The notes under the pieces are model-generated. The model was not told where the DNA came from, did no database searches, and saw nothing but the letters and a program-made list of their open reading frames with translations. From Agrypnia vestita (taxonomy: Eukaryota > Arthropoda > Insecta > Trichoptera > Phryganeidae), in assembly GCA_016648135.1 (NCBI GenBank), contig JADDOH010005164.1, positions 62,001 to 126,000 on the forward strand: DNA of 64,000 nt. The letters are read 5' to 3'. This document shows, in pieces, positions 34,232 to 46,679 of the stretch (its first letter is position 1; each line of letters starts with the position of its first letter). The translations under genes and the position numbers were made by a program.

Positions 34232-34426
34232 TAAGATAAATTATAGAAGTCTCACAGAGACGAAGCTATGAATATGAGGAACTTGTGTGAAATTCCTTTC
34301 ATACGATGGCCCAGAGCTTAAAACATGAGCTGGCTTAAGCGATCACTCTACACAATACAACGAAAGGACTTACAAGTTTCTCATATTCGTAGCTTCGTCT
34401 CTATGAGATTTCTATAATTTATCTTA
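34232..34426. mobile_element. Q-type MITE with 55-bp inverted ends
   Basis: The left end taagataaattatagaagtc and the mirrored right end match over 55 bp with four mismatches. They share tctcacagagacgaagctat with the Q module at 15728-15895 and the palindrome at 36185-36248. The interior has the agctggcttaagcgatcact block common to all Q copies. Non-coding. Confidence 0.75.
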
Positions 34427-34429
34427 ATT

Positions 34430-36060
34430 ATATCCTTGTATTTCTGTTTTCAAGTGATAAATATTTAAACTGAAGAGTCGGTTTATTTTCGAAGACCAAA
34501 ATTCTCTTACCAAATCGGTTCAAAAGTGCAAAGTCAGCGGACAATGACTATGAAGGGTATAAAAGCAACGGCAGCAATATTCAAAAAATTAAAAAATTGT
34601 TTTGCTTGCTATCACTACTTACAAGGATTACTAATTTAAAATGTACTGAATTCTGTCTCTTTGTCCCTTGTGTGTCTATCCCTTCCAAAATGTGAAATAT
34701 GCCTATCTCTAATTTCCTTTAAACACATGAATTCAGTGCTTTTTATATTTTATATCTTCGATGACTGCATTAATTTTTTTTTGATATTGCTGCCTTCGCT
34801 TTTATACCCCATATGTGTAGACGTGTAGAGTGAGGAGGTAAGTGGGGACAACTACGACTAGACGATGACATAACCGATGATATTGTTATCGGTTGTGAAC
34901 AACTTTACTCCGTTCTACTCTATCCTCTGTTGGTGGTTAAATAATGGGGGGGCACTTTATCGTACCCCGGTTTTATTTATGTCAGTAGTACGCGCCACTG
35001 GTTTCTCTATTCATGAATAACTTAAAACTTTCCGGCTACGTACGGTGCGCGATACTCAACACGCTGCCCAGCATTCGCATCCCGTCGTTTCAGAGATCGT
35101 ACTATATTTTTTATGAACAAATTAAAAAATAAAAATTCATTTAAAATCGTAAGAATCTCTTATTTACTTTTGCCAAAATTAATGTTTTCTTATTTTTGTC
35201 AGAATCATTATTTACTCGGTCAATTGAATTCGTTTTATTTTTCGTTGCCTATCTTTTTTGGTGTCGTAGTACACATGAACCCAATATATCATTCCATTCA
35301 TTCGGGATTCAGAAAATTCCACTACTAAAATAACATAAATATGGGGCTAGGACACTTTTGAATTCACTGTTTCGATATTTATCAATAAATTACTAGTATT
35401 CTTAAGCACTAGTGAGTTAAATAAGCTCAGAGAAGATAAACATTGCCTTATTATTAATCACTGTTATCAATGAAACGATCTTTGATTGAAAATCGAAATG
35501 TAAACATGATCTCAAAGACATTTTTAATGTTTTGAGAGAATACTTTATATTATACTCATTTTCTAGTGATGGTACAATAAGTATACAGAGATAGATCAAT
35601 TACAGTGAATATATAAATATTTATAATGTATAATTATGCAACCATGTCTCGTGATCCCTCACCGAAACGCAAATAAAATCGCTGCAAAGAAAGAGAATAA
35701 TGATAAATGATCAGGGGAACAAATTAACCCCTCCAGATTTGTTTTGTGTAAAATTATTAAATAAACGAAATATTAAAAAAAGGTTTAACAGCTTCATACA
35801 AACCTTTTTCATCTCTACCGGTGTGTTTTTGATTTCGTGTCAAATATTGTTATTAAGTTGGTCGAAAATTTGTGGTAAGATTACACATAACTTAATTCAA
35901 CAACCTCATAAAAAGAAATATGGAGTTAACAGTATTTTTATATGTGGGTATGTTCCACGAACGCAGTAATTAGATTTTATTATTTTAGATTTTACTAACA
36001 AAATATTCTCAGATTAGAATATATATATATAAAACTTGAAAAAATGACAATGTTTAGATA
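34430..36060. other. Intergenic sequence
   Basis: No gene recognised. The stretch at 34800-35100 is somewhat GC-richer but carries no signature I can name. Confidence 0.45.
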
Positions 36061-36250
36061 TTTTTACGGTGAAATTGGTGAATGTAGCATTGTGTAGAGT
36101 GATCACTCAAGCCAGTACATACAGGTTGTAAGCCCAGGACCATTGTATAAAATGATTTCCACAAACGTTTTTCATATGAAAATATATATAAGTCTCACAG
36201 AGATGAAGCTATGGATATCCATAGCTTCATCTCTGTGAGACTTATATAAT
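36060..36250. mobile_element. Q-type MITE ending in a perfect 64-bp palindrome
   Basis: The Q interior (gtgtagagtgatcactcaag) at 36095-36115 leads to 36185-36248, in which every base pairs with its mirror about a centre at 36216/36217 (GATATC). The palindrome consists of the Q terminal repeat (agtctcacagagatgaagct) joined head to head without a spacer. The left terminus was not located. Confidence 0.8.
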
Positions 36251-36254
36251 TTTT

Positions 36255-38375
36255 CTTAATAAAATGTGGAGTTGTTCCATCATGACTTGGTTGTTTAAAT
36301 ATTACAAATAGATCATCGTGAATATTTTTATTACGATAAACATATAAATGTAGTTGTTTTCTATGATGTGGAGACTATATGCAATCTAAACACACAATAC
36401 TCAAATATACAATGTCGATAATTAATGGTAATATCAATAATTTTTTTACATTTCACCACATTTAAAAGTTACTCGTCAAATGCAAAACCGACTTTATAAA
36501 AAGCAAAATCAACTAACTTCAATTGAATTACTGTAAAATTATTTTTCTTTAATGTTTGTAAATGCATGTTTTATTTTTTAGTGGTATTATTAAATGTGTT
36601 CCAAGTACATACTGCAGAAAGAACTTTTTCTCACGTAAATAGATAAGTATCTCTCAAATATAAAATAAAAATACACCACCTCAGAAACATAAATGTCGTT
36701 CGTTTATTTTTTTAATATTAAGCATTATCTTTGTGGTTCGACATAATTATTGATTTTCAAATAAAAAAATTATGTCGGTATGTGGCCCAGTAATTTTTTT
36801 CGTCTAAGAATATATAGAAGATTAAAAAATTATAATACTGTTATAAACTTAATAAAAACTTTTTTTTATACCCAAAATCATTATTACTATGATAAGGCTG
36901 GTTTTTAATTTTCAAATATATCAATAAACTTCTTGTTTGTATTTAATTGCATTTTCAATTATTAGTATTGCAAATTTGTTGTTTGCAATAAATAATACTT
37001 GTTTTGAACGCCTGACGGTTATGCAAAATACATAACTATAAAGCTGTGATATTGCGTAAAATATGGTGTTACTTACTGAATAAGCAAAACGTCTTAAATT
37101 TTCAGGCGTAACAAAAAGTGCGTAATTATTATTGTGTTTTATGTACACACTGCAGAAAAAACGAAGAAAAAACGTTGGTGTTTTTTTTCCATTTTCAACA
37201 TGTATTGTTCCTAGTATCACATACAGAACGGCAGGATGTGCGTGCTTGTTAATTTCATTACGACTCGATAAAATCTAATCTAGAACAAATTTATCAACAC
37301 TCAAGGTAGAATCTTTATCGTTTCCGCAATACATTTTCTTCAACCGGAAAAACGCATTTTCTTATTCACTTTGAAACAAATTCACGCTTTCTGTAAGCCA
37401 AGAGATTCACGCGAAGATAAACTGTATTTTAAAATGTATTCATTTTTAAAATTTTGCTTTCTTTGCAGGTTTTTTTTGTAAAAACATATTGTTGAAATAA
37501 TGGAATATTCAATTCAAATGATATCGTACATAGATTCAAAAAGGTCAAGATTTGAATATAAAAACAAAACATATATAATATACTATAAAACGCTGAAAAT
37601 AATAATATGGGACATTATCAGTACATCGACTGAATTTTATATGATTTTAATAATACGTATGTGTTTTAAAATATATTATCTAAACTGATAAGAGTAAGTG
37701 CTGGTAAAAGACAACAAGAAAGACTTTTTAAAAAGTTGATGGTCAAATATTGTGCAGTGTCATCAAAACCAAAACATTACTAATGTTCCTCCATAGCTTT
37801 GAATGTGGAAAATTATTTATTGACAGGATAAATAAAAAAGTTCTCTCCCTGTTTTGACCAAACTACTTCTCATTACCGTCGGATTATATCTAGTATCTTT
37901 GGAAAAAAATGATCTGTAATTTTTTTTTGATTCTTCTTGCAAAACCTTTAGCGCCTTTCATCAAAATGCCTCTGGAAAAGCTCCAAAAACAAATAATTTC
38001 ACAAGAATTAATATCAGACTTTGATTTATCGAATTCCGTTTTTAACTTCCAAGGAAATTTATTCCAATCTTGGTAAATTGTTTTTTTTCCAATAAAAATA
38101 CGATCACAAAGCCTGACGATCCCTTTATTAAATTTTCTTATTAGTATGGTTTCAATCATTCGGTTCATGCAGGTAACCACGCTAACAAAAAAATATGTGT
38201 CAATTATATATATATATATAAAGTAATATTGTTTAATTTATATTCTGCTTTTGTAAAATAAAACAAAATCACTGACTTCTTCAATAACTGCAAAATAACT
38301 TTGTAAAATAAAATAAGGGAACATTATTTGTATAATTAACAAGAAAACTATTTGCATAAACAACTATTTGTTATA
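36255..38375. other. Intergenic sequence
   Basis: AT-rich. A short stretch near 36600-36660 can be read as TAERTFSHVN, faintly like a hAT dimerisation motif, but it is too short and disrupted to call. An (AT)n run lies at 38199-38218. Confidence 0.4.
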
Positions 38376-38380
38376 TTTTT

Positions 38381-38413
38381 AACATGTTTCAGAGTAAATA
38401 ATCCCTTCATCGG
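38381..38413 (-). ncRNA. Degenerate hammerhead-like motif
   Basis: Minus strand: CCGATGA (U4 changed to C), stem II AGGG/CTCT with a G-U pair, GAAAC and palindromic ACATGT before U. The layout matches the other copies, but the U4 change predicts inactivity. Confidence 0.4.
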
Positions 38414-38414
38414 G

Positions 38415-39325
38415 AAACAAAGTATACAAAAAACTTAAAATCGAAGTATAGACATTTAAAATTCACATCAAAATTGAATATATGAGAGACGAATAAATAA
38501 TAAAAAACTAATTTAAAAACATTAATAGATAGATAGATATTTTCAAAAAGGACCCGGTTATTTAAAATATTAATTTTTGTTTTTTGCGATTTTTTTATTT
38601 CTAATTTATCCAACAATAGAATATATTCACAATTTTTTTCTGAGGAATTATCTCAAATGTGAAAGAATCTATGATTTTATTCTCGTTTTCTTCTATTGAG
38701 AGCATTCATTCTAACAAAATTTATGCACTTTAATATTTAGATACTTCAAAGAGTGCGCAAAATACTAATATTCATATTTCATACTTAAAAATAAATAAAC
38801 GACATAAATGACAAACTGTATAAAAAATTAAAAATGTTTTATAAATAATGATTCATTTGACTCGACTAAAAAATTATTCCATTTTTAATCAAATTATAAC
38901 ATTTTCATATCGGATCATCCTGTTATACGTCACATCTTGATACAAGAAGAGAAGACGACTTTAGATTTTCTTTAAAATTACGGCTTATCTGAAAAATATT
39001 CCAGCGCACCCTCTGCCAGGGGGTGACTTGTCTCTTGGCTTATTGGAAATTTTTCTTTACCGTTGCTTTCGGAGGCTGCGGGATGTACCATTTTTTATTC
39101 AAGGTAGACAAAATAATGCTCCACTGAGAGAGATTAAATTTTAACTATTTGCCTTTGAAGTACACTGGCAATGTACTTTCTTTAATGAAAAAATAATTGC
39201 AAAGGTCGTTAAATAAAATAAAATATCATTGAATCCTTGCAATTTCTAAAAACGTACTCTAGGTACTTCAAACATGAAATAGGTATATAGATAAGATAAA
39301 TATTTCATATAATAAAATACCAATT
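38415..39325. other. Intergenic sequence
   Basis: No gene or repeat recognised. Confidence 0.5.
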
Positions 39326-39339
39326 TTACATCTTATAAC

Positions 39340-39610
39340 GGGGCTTCTCGAGCAAACGGCGTTCTATCCCCTCAAGGAATTATATACACTCTTCCTCAGG
39401 GCGTGGGTGCAAGTAACGGGTGCTGAGCGCATCTGACAGCGAAAATAAGCTAAGACCAGTGTGGCCAATCGTGCGATAACTCGAACGAATATTCTAGCGA
39501 AGTTGGATGGACTGTTCTAGTGATTATTAAATAAAGGGTTAAGCGATAATAATGTGTCTATTTACGAGTGATAAATTAAGAAATAATGTAATTTAAAGAA
39601 TAGCGTTACG
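39340..39610 (+). promoter_or_regulatory. LTR-like remnant (tentative)
   Basis: A TATA-like ttatatac at about 39380 is followed by cagtgtggcca...gtgcgataa, also found after the TATA box of the LTR at 26985-27848 (about 27600), and by AATAAA near 39530. No ends or target duplication were found, so this is only a suggestion of a related LTR. Confidence 0.35.
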
Positions 39611-39619
39611 TTAAATAGT

Positions 39620-39725
39620 GTTGGATAACGCGCCTGCCCCGGAAAGCAGGAGATCCGTGGTAGTAACCAAATATTTTTTCGTGGATCAGATTTTTCTGTA
39701 TGTCTTACTAATTGATTAATTAATT
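39620..39725 (+). repeat. SINE family 4, partial copy
   Basis: gcgcctgccccggaaagcag, then ccgtggtagtaaccaaatat and gtcttactaattgattaatt, aligns with the head end and body of 31800-31936. The A-box half of the head and the B box are degraded. Confidence 0.65.
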
Positions 39726-39729
39726 TGGT

Positions 39730-40585
39730 CGTAGAAGCTGTTTTATCTGGTGCATCAATGATCATATTATCAACTGCAATAAAATATTATTTTTGAATTT
39801 TGATTTGCGGTCTGAAAATATGAATGCACTGCTTTGGGAATGAATAATATGATACGATCTAATGAGTCGTGGCAATGGAGAAAAGTATCCGATATTCATA
39901 TTAAAAAAATTTTAATGAAATTTACTGCGTAAAAATACTATTCAGTGATTAAATAAAAAAATATTTTCGTATAATTTAAGATGTTTATAAGCAATAACAG
40001 CTCCAAATAAGCTAATTTTAAATTATCTGCGATAATTTTAATATTTTTTGTTTGCCTTAACATTATATCAATAATATTGATAATACATGTATATTGAACT
40101 ACTTTTACCTCTATTAAATATCGCAATATGATATTGAAAATATTTAATAATCGGTATTGTGATTGCGCTAAAAAGTATCGAGTAATGCGTTTTTTTTTTC
40201 ATTGACAGCTTAAAAATTAATCAAATCGTGTGCGTTGAGTACACGCACTTTTTGACTTTGCAGACAGGATTGAACATGATTTTAAATGTGTTTATTTTTG
40301 ATTTTTAATGTTAAGTTTATTTAAATGTTTTTAAATCTGCTGTTTGTGGATGATAATTCCCAGGATTTTGTAGATGATCAAAACTTATTGCGTTGTACTG
40401 TTGCAAATCCGTGCGATAATATTTCTTCATGGCATTTAAGAGGTTAGTAGAGTTTAACAAAAATTTTATTTAAATTATGGGTTCGTATATTATAATGAAA
40501 CTTTTATAAAAAAATTTGCTTCAAATATTTTATATGCATAATTAATATAAATTAACTTTGTTTAAACCACTTATTTATTGAAAAA
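39730..40585. other. Intergenic sequence
   Basis: AT-rich. No gene recognised. Confidence 0.5.
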
Positions 40586-40589
40586 AATC

Positions 40590-40622
40590 AACATGTTTCA
40601 AAGCCAATGGCTTCTTCATCAG
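40590..40622 (-). ncRNA. Hammerhead-like ribozyme motif (ACATGT type)
   Basis: Minus strand: CTGATGA (40622-40616), extra A, stem II AAGCC/GGCTT, GAAAC (40599-40595), palindromic ACATGT before U, then an A/T tract and aagtggtttaaacaaag. Core boxes intact. Very similar to 20388-20420. Stem I pairing weak. Confidence 0.55.
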
Positions 40623-40624
40623 AA

Positions 40625-43590
40625 AAACAAAAATAATATATTTATATGTAATTTTATTTAACAAAATAATATTTTTAGAGGTTGCACGTTCTGCATATTA
40701 TATAATGAACGTCACATTGGCTGTGATCCGCACAGGAAAATTTATTTTCGGAAAAATCTTATATTTCTATTTCATTAATATGTTGACCCCTCTCATAAGA
40801 TGATTACTTTTCTTCGTTTTTATTTTTGATACTGAACATGATACATAATCTAAACTTAGTATGATAGTAGGTGAAACCAATAAAACTGAATAATGACGGA
40901 ATTGAAGAATCGTTAATCATTCTTGAATAACTATTATATTTTGTCAGTTCATAAAGAAGAGTCAAACAGATACCGCGAGTTCTTGGATTATAAAAAATGG
41001 TTCAAAACTACGTGGTTCAAGAAAATAAGTAGAATACAAATACATCATTCTCCAAAAGGCAATATGAAAAATCTGATAATAATTAATAACACAATCAATA
41101 ATATAATAAACTGTAGGTACATTTCAAGCGTGAAATAGTGGCATGTCAAAAATAAGGTAATTGCCTTACTTGCATTCGTTATCGAACGGACTTTCGTTGT
41201 GATTGGACGCGACGGTACGCCGAAAAAAGAGTCCCGAGGAAAAAGGAACAGAACATCGTACACTATTGTAAGATTGAGCATGTTATTTTAGTCACCGTGA
41301 GTTCAAATTACCACATTTTTCTGCATTTGCTACATTTGAAATCAGGATAGTATGGGAATAACGTGTCTATTTATAAAACGTCAATGAATACAATGATTAA
41401 ACGTGTATGCTGTAATATAACGCTTTTTTATATTAGCATAAATAACAAGAAGCCCGAGTGTCTCCACACAAGCATCAAGGGAGCCAGCCAATGTTGACGA
41501 TAAGTAACACAACAACGGTCCATACAACCTGCAATTTTATTTATGAATTAAGGAGGTACACCACATGTTTTGCTTTATCTTATAGCTTACAGTTCTCAAA
41601 AATAGTATTAATTTTTATTTTTTGAATTTTTGTTATATTATAATTTCCTTAGGCTTCTGTTTTGTTACATACTTGCATTTAACTTTTTACTTTATATTAT
41701 ATTTTATTTATATATTTGTATTTGTATTTTAAGTATTTGATTTCCACTTTATGTCATTATTATTTTTATATGTTAATATTTTTTTTGCTTTAAACTATCC
41801 ATTATATAAATGTACACTTAATATATTTGTTCTTAAAGCCCTGTTATAGCAATTTCGAGTTTGCGTGATAGGTGAATTTTAAAACGTATTTCATTATTAT
41901 TTTGCGTTTTTTTTTTCGAGACTCTACTCCTCATAGACACTGGTGGAGAAAATAAAATATCTCAAAAACTATGGGACTGATCTTACTTATAATTTTTTGT
42001 TTTTAATGTGCCGTTTGTCGATCGTGAATTTTTAACATAAATAATAATAATAAATCTTTTTATTCTCTCGTGTGCTAAATAATTTACATTACATCGTTTA
42101 ATAAGAAAAAAATAACTATTTCATCTTAATCAAACCCTGGCGACTTGACTGTTTCCACCAGCAGCGCATTACGAAGAAAGATCTTCTTTGCGAGACGGTA
42201 CATAACTCCACAATTTTGAAAATTTCAAAATAATTTGTCTATACATGCCGTAAATTGTGTTACTAAAAGAATTTTTTTAACCCCTAAACTAAAAATATTA
42301 TTGTTATTATTTTGTTTGTCAAAAGTTGACTATTATAATTTTTTTCTTTACCTAATAATGCTATGATTTTTTAATATAAAGTATAACATCTCTGTAAATA
42401 TAAATAAATATATATATAATGATGATGATTACGATTAAATTATGAAAAAAATATTCAATATCATCAAAATAAAATTTATAAAAGTAATCTATCCAAATAT
42501 AATAATTTCGTTTTCTGTCCGTAACTTGCTGGAATGACATCTTTAGATATTTAGAGTGTGACACGCAATCACACGTTGCGCGGTCACGCATGGGTCGTTA
42601 TTAATTATTGGTATTTCCCGTAATTTTTCACGGTTTTCATAAAATTTGTTAGAGAAAGCAACTTGTCATTGCGTGAACTTTAATTTCAAACCGTTTTATT
42701 AGCATAAAGTATTTTCTCGTGCTCTTTGTTGCACGCTATTTCGGAACTGCAACGCCAAACGTATATTTTATGGGAAAACTTTTAAAGCGATGTTTTATAA
42801 GTGGGGTCAGGAGATCTTAAAACGGAATACTATTTAAAAGTTTAGAGTTCCGCGCACAAAGTAATACGAGCGCGCTCCGAATGTCATATGCTCAAATTGT
42901 GAAATTCTCGTTTTGCAACGACGCAAAAGGGAAACTTGCTGAAGTTCGCGAAGTTTGAAGTTTTGGAGAATCTTACACGCTATACCTTCGTTTAACATTT
43001 TATTTTTATCTTTGAATTGGACTCGAGTTAACGTGCAGTTAAACATTTAATTTCAAACACGAATATACATGGGATGTAATTTTATACCATCTGTATATTA
43101 ATTACGCTAAAAATAACGATGCTGTTGATGGTGGATGATTTCTGTTGCCAGTTAAAAAAAACATTTTAGAGTAGGACATTAAAAGGATTAAAAAATATAG
43201 GAAAACGAACAAACTGATATTAAAAAACATTCAAATTATATTAAAATCGGAAATCAATCGTTGTTTATAAATATTTTCGTGGAATATTTAAAAAATCCGT
43301 GTTTTTATTGTCATAGAAAATAGCCAACTGTGACGCGGAAACATATTTTTGTGCTGGCAATACCGCTTTTTGACGTTTGACGTAAGCATGTTTCTCTTCT
43401 CAATCTGTTTTGTTTTTATATTATTGCATTAAAAAATTAATTTGTGAAAACATTTATTACGCTTTATATTTTTTTTAAACTGCGAAGTGAACTTAATGTC
43501 ATTTTACGCATTGACGTTTATATCATTGATCATCGTAATGCCGCCAATTTTAAAGTTTTCCGATTTATAGGTTTGAAATTAATGAACTCA
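40625..43590. other. Intergenic sequence
   Basis: The longest stretch without an assignable element. It is strongly AT-rich with short microsatellites (for example ataataataata near 42040). A GC-richer patch at 41450-41560 and one at 42540-42980 carry no recognisable coding or repeat signature. Confidence 0.45.
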
Positions 43591-43592
43591 AT

Positions 43593-43655
43593 AGTCGCCC
43601 GCAGGGCCTAGCAAAAAGCAATCGTCGGTAGCCGATTGCTTACCTGCTAGTTAAG
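43593..43655 (+). repeat. Hairpin-ended repeat, possibly a Helitron-type 3' end
   Basis: gcagggcctagc, then a hairpin aagcaatcg...cgattgctt and cctgCTAG followed by TT. The same arrangement occurs inverted at 50333-50385. A hairpin a few bases before CTAG, followed by T, resembles Helitron 3' termini, but no 5' TC end was traced. Confidence 0.35.
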
Positions 43656-43805
43656 TTTAAAAAATATTTACCAAAACATTGTTATTATTAAATTTTCAGA
43701 GTAATATATAACTATACTCCTTATTATAAATAATTTGTTTTTTTATGAATCCAAGCCTAGTAACAGATTGTTAGTTCAATTAGTGTAAACCACTACCAGA
43801 TTTTA

Positions 43806-43847
43806 GATCTACCGGTTTCGAGATGTACTCGTCTCTTCGTCAGGACC
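43806..43847 (-). ncRNA. Hammerhead-like ribozyme motif (ACCGGT type)
   Basis: Minus strand: GGTC, CTGACGA (43843-43837), extra A, stem II GAGA/TCTC, GAAAC (43819-43815), palindromic helix III ACCGGT, A, then GATC. GGTC/GATC can close stem I with one G-U pair. All core boxes intact. The downstream tagtggtttacac matches other copies. One of the best candidates in the window. Confidence 0.65.
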
Positions 43848-43849
43848 AA

Positions 43850-44360
43850 CACTACACTACTATTTACTACACACCACCACCATAGTACTGTTAACCTTTC
43901 ACCAGTATTTATTACATGCATGTTAATCCTGTCAAAAATCAGCATGCACTAAATTGCCTACAGAACGATCAGGAATCTACGAGGGAGTGAGAGGGGGCGG
44001 GGTCTAAAGTGGGTGTTACCAAATCTTCTGTGAAAGTTAAATTGAACAAAGGGCTGTATGGAAAATTGATTTGGATATTTTTGATCTGCGATATTTTTAT
44101 ATTTATCATTTTTTATTTTTCATTTTTAATTATTAATTAACCGTAAAAAGTGTATTATATCATATTCAAATGTTCACAAAATACTCAAACTTGTACTTTA
44201 ATGTCAGTAAAGGACAATCTATTAGGGTCATCAATGACTTGTTGACGGACTTTATGTTAAAAATATATAAATATCATTAAAAAATTTAGAGGTGATTTAT
44301 TATTCGCCGCTTCCCTAATGTAAAAATTTCAAATTATTTTGTTTTAAACCTTTATTATTG
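43850..44360. other. Intergenic sequence
   Basis: Nothing recognised. Confidence 0.45.
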
Positions 44361-44361
44361 G

Positions 44362-44422
44362 AGGAGTGAAGAAAGCGAGTGCATGTTGCAGATCAATCCT
44401 AAGATTGCGACCCAAAAAAAAA
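44362..44422 (+). repeat. LINE 3' end, second copy
   Basis: gaggagtgaagaaagcgagt, then gcagatcaatcctaagattgc and cccaaaa match 8200-8262. Only about 60 bp of the 3' end and the A-tail are present. Confidence 0.65.
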
Positions 44423-44424
44423 AT

Positions 44425-44695
44425 CTTTATTATTTTTCTATGAGATGGTTTGCGAATTCTGAAAAATTGTTAAGACACCTCATATGTTCTTTGATTCTTG
44501 TATGAAATTGCGAGATGTCTTTTCAATATAATGTGATGGAAACGAGCTACATATTAATTGGAAAGCCTAGTAACCTACGCGTGGTCACAAGTAGATGACG
44601 TTATCGATTAAGATAATCAATGGGACAAGAGATTTCTCGGATTTAGTCTGCGATAAGCGTTTCCGTTCCAAACTACGTTCCATTCCCAGTAAATA
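44425..44695. other. Intergenic sequence
   Basis: Nothing recognised. Confidence 0.4.
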
Positions 44696-44698
44696 ATT

Positions 44699-45480
44699 GA
44701 AGACCCCATGGCAAGAAGTTGTTAACTAACATTCAAGTAATTTTGAGATAATTAGACATTTGCATTTCGCCTTTGAAAAATATGTTTTATTGCTAACTCA
44801 AGATTAATTTTTATTGATTTATGTCACTAAAACATCAAATAAGTATTTAAGAAGTTAAAAAATTGCATTTTTGCACAAAAAAAAAATATAACTATTTCCC
44901 TTAAAAAATGTAGTTAACAACCATTGTTTTGCCTCAGGAACTCATTTTTAATAGAATAACACCTTTTTAAAATTGATAAAATACGAACATCAAACAACGC
45001 TTCAAATGATATCCATTTTTACCATCAATTATCTAAAATTACAAATTTACCTGGCATGTTAATTTATAATACAAAACGTGGTATGTACCATTTAAAATTA
45101 TTGAAAAATAGTATATAAGTACATATTATAATAGTCTTCAAATAAAAACAAAGATATGACAGTACTGCAAGAGTAAAATTTATATTAATTATAAACAGTC
45201 CAATCAAATTAAAAGGCGTGTTAATTTCAGAATGATGGCATGAACATGTTATTATTGAAGATAATATGTTCTTCCCATTAGTAACTGATTTGATTTTTAT
45301 GAAAAAGTGTAGTTAACATGTTCATTCCTATGATTTGAACATGTTATAATTATTTTTAAGTTCTGAACTTATTTCCAATGGAAAGAGCGTACAATATTTA
45401 GTTTAGACGGCTTATTAACTCATTTTTGACAAAAATGTTAGTTAACAACTTCTTCGTTAACTAACATTTTTGTCAAAAAT
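44699..45480. mobile_element. X-family element copy C with an inverted extension
   Basis: The left terminus gaagaccccatggcaagaag and the interior match copy B. At the right end, instead of finishing with gccaaggggtcttc, the sequence turns back on itself: 45422-45446 and 45456-45480 are perfect 25-bp inverted repeats around a 9-nt spacer. This suggests a terminal inversion or the fused end of a second copy. Confidence 0.75.
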
Positions 45481-45579
45481 TATAATCTTAAATTATAACA
45501 CCAATCTGAGGTTCTTTTTGCAATACCAAGAATGGTACAGTATTAAAAAAAGACCCGAATTAATACACAGAGATAATGT

Positions 45580-45768
45580 TTTTTTTTTAAATAGAGATGC
45601 GAACACGGAATACGTGTCACATCAATATTCTTACTATTTTCAAACTAAGCTAAACGCTTGTGCTATGAAAATAGGACTAACTTGCTGACCTGGAGTTCGG
45701 GGGGTTCGAACCAGTGACGTTTGGATCACGAGGCGAGAGTCCTAACCACAAGACCAACAAGCTACTCG
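45580..45768 (-). repeat. tRNA-derived SINE, family 2, full copy
   Basis: Minus strand: a tRNA-like head with a strong box A (TTGGTCTTGTGGTTAGGA) and box B (TGGTTCGAACC), then a body running to 45580 (gtcctattttcatagcacaa ... gttcgcatctctattt). Other copies: 23150-23275 (head deleted) and 52195-52300 (old). Confidence 0.75.
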
Positions 45769-45925
45769 TATATATATATATGTATGAGAGATATAACTCT
45801 CAAAACAAATTTATCAATTTCGTCTACTGAGTATTTTTGTTGTGTTTTGTTATTATTCGGTCGTATCATAAAGTTAATAAATTATCATTTAAACAGAAAC
45901 TATATATTTAAATATCGTAGGAGCG

Positions 45926-46672
45926 AAAATGAGTGATTTGATTGTATGCTGTTTACTATACGCGGATAAAGCAGTAATGGCATATAGCGAACAGGACTTA
46001 CAGAATCTAGTAAGCAGGATGTACGATGTATGCAGGAAAAGTGACCTTATTATGAACGTAAACAAGTCAAAAAGGATGCTATTCGAGAAAGAGGAAAGTA
46101 AGACAACTTGTGAAATTCTACTAGGTAATGTATGTTAAGAACAGGTAGATGAGTTTGTGTACTTGGGAAGTATGTTCGATAGAAGAGGGAATGTTGAGAA
46201 AGATACCGAGGGGAGAGTGACTGCGGGGAATAGGGTGAACGGAGCTTTGAACGCAATATTATCTAATAGAAATATGTCTACAGAGGCAAAACTAGCGGCA
46301 CATAATGGAATTCTGGTACCAATACTGATGTACGGAAGCGAAGCCTGGAGCTGGCAGAAGAGGAACGAAAGTAGATTGAATGCAGTGGAGATGAGATCCC
46401 CCAGACGTATGTGTGGCAAAGAGAAAGAAAGAAGAAAGATATAAAATGCAAGTTTTGATGGCGCCAGAAAGAGAGGGCGACCGCGGAAGACGTGGCATGA
46501 CCAGATTAACCAGATACTGGAAGATGGTCCCGTTAGAAGCCTCAACCACCGGCGAGCTTGCATGCGAAGATGTGTGAATGTGGATGAAGCGAGAGTTGTG
46601 TGTAAGGACTGAATAGTGTGGGGCTCTATCCTCTCTGCCTACCCCCACGGGGTAACGGCGTGATGGTAAGTA
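45926..46672 (+). pseudogene. LINE reverse transcriptase C-terminal half, copy 2
   Basis: MSDLIVCCLLYADKAVMAYS gives the catalytic box as YADK instead of YADD, then MYDVCRKSDLIMNVNKSK, a stop at 46136, EQVDEFVYLGSMFDRRGNVE, NRVNGALNAILSNRNMSTEA, ILMYGSEAWSWQKRNESRLN. After MCG an internal deletion of roughly 115 bp relative to copy 1 removes the WFGHIERM part and ends the frame. The 3' end acccccacggggtaacggcg matches copy 1. Non-functional: catalytic Asp lost, one stop, one deletion. Confidence 0.85.
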
Positions 46673-46679
46673 AATACAT

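Noticed and set aside
36590..36665. Possible hAT transposase dimerisation motif (TAERTFSHVN)
   Set aside because: Only about ten residues before a stop; no flanking similarity.
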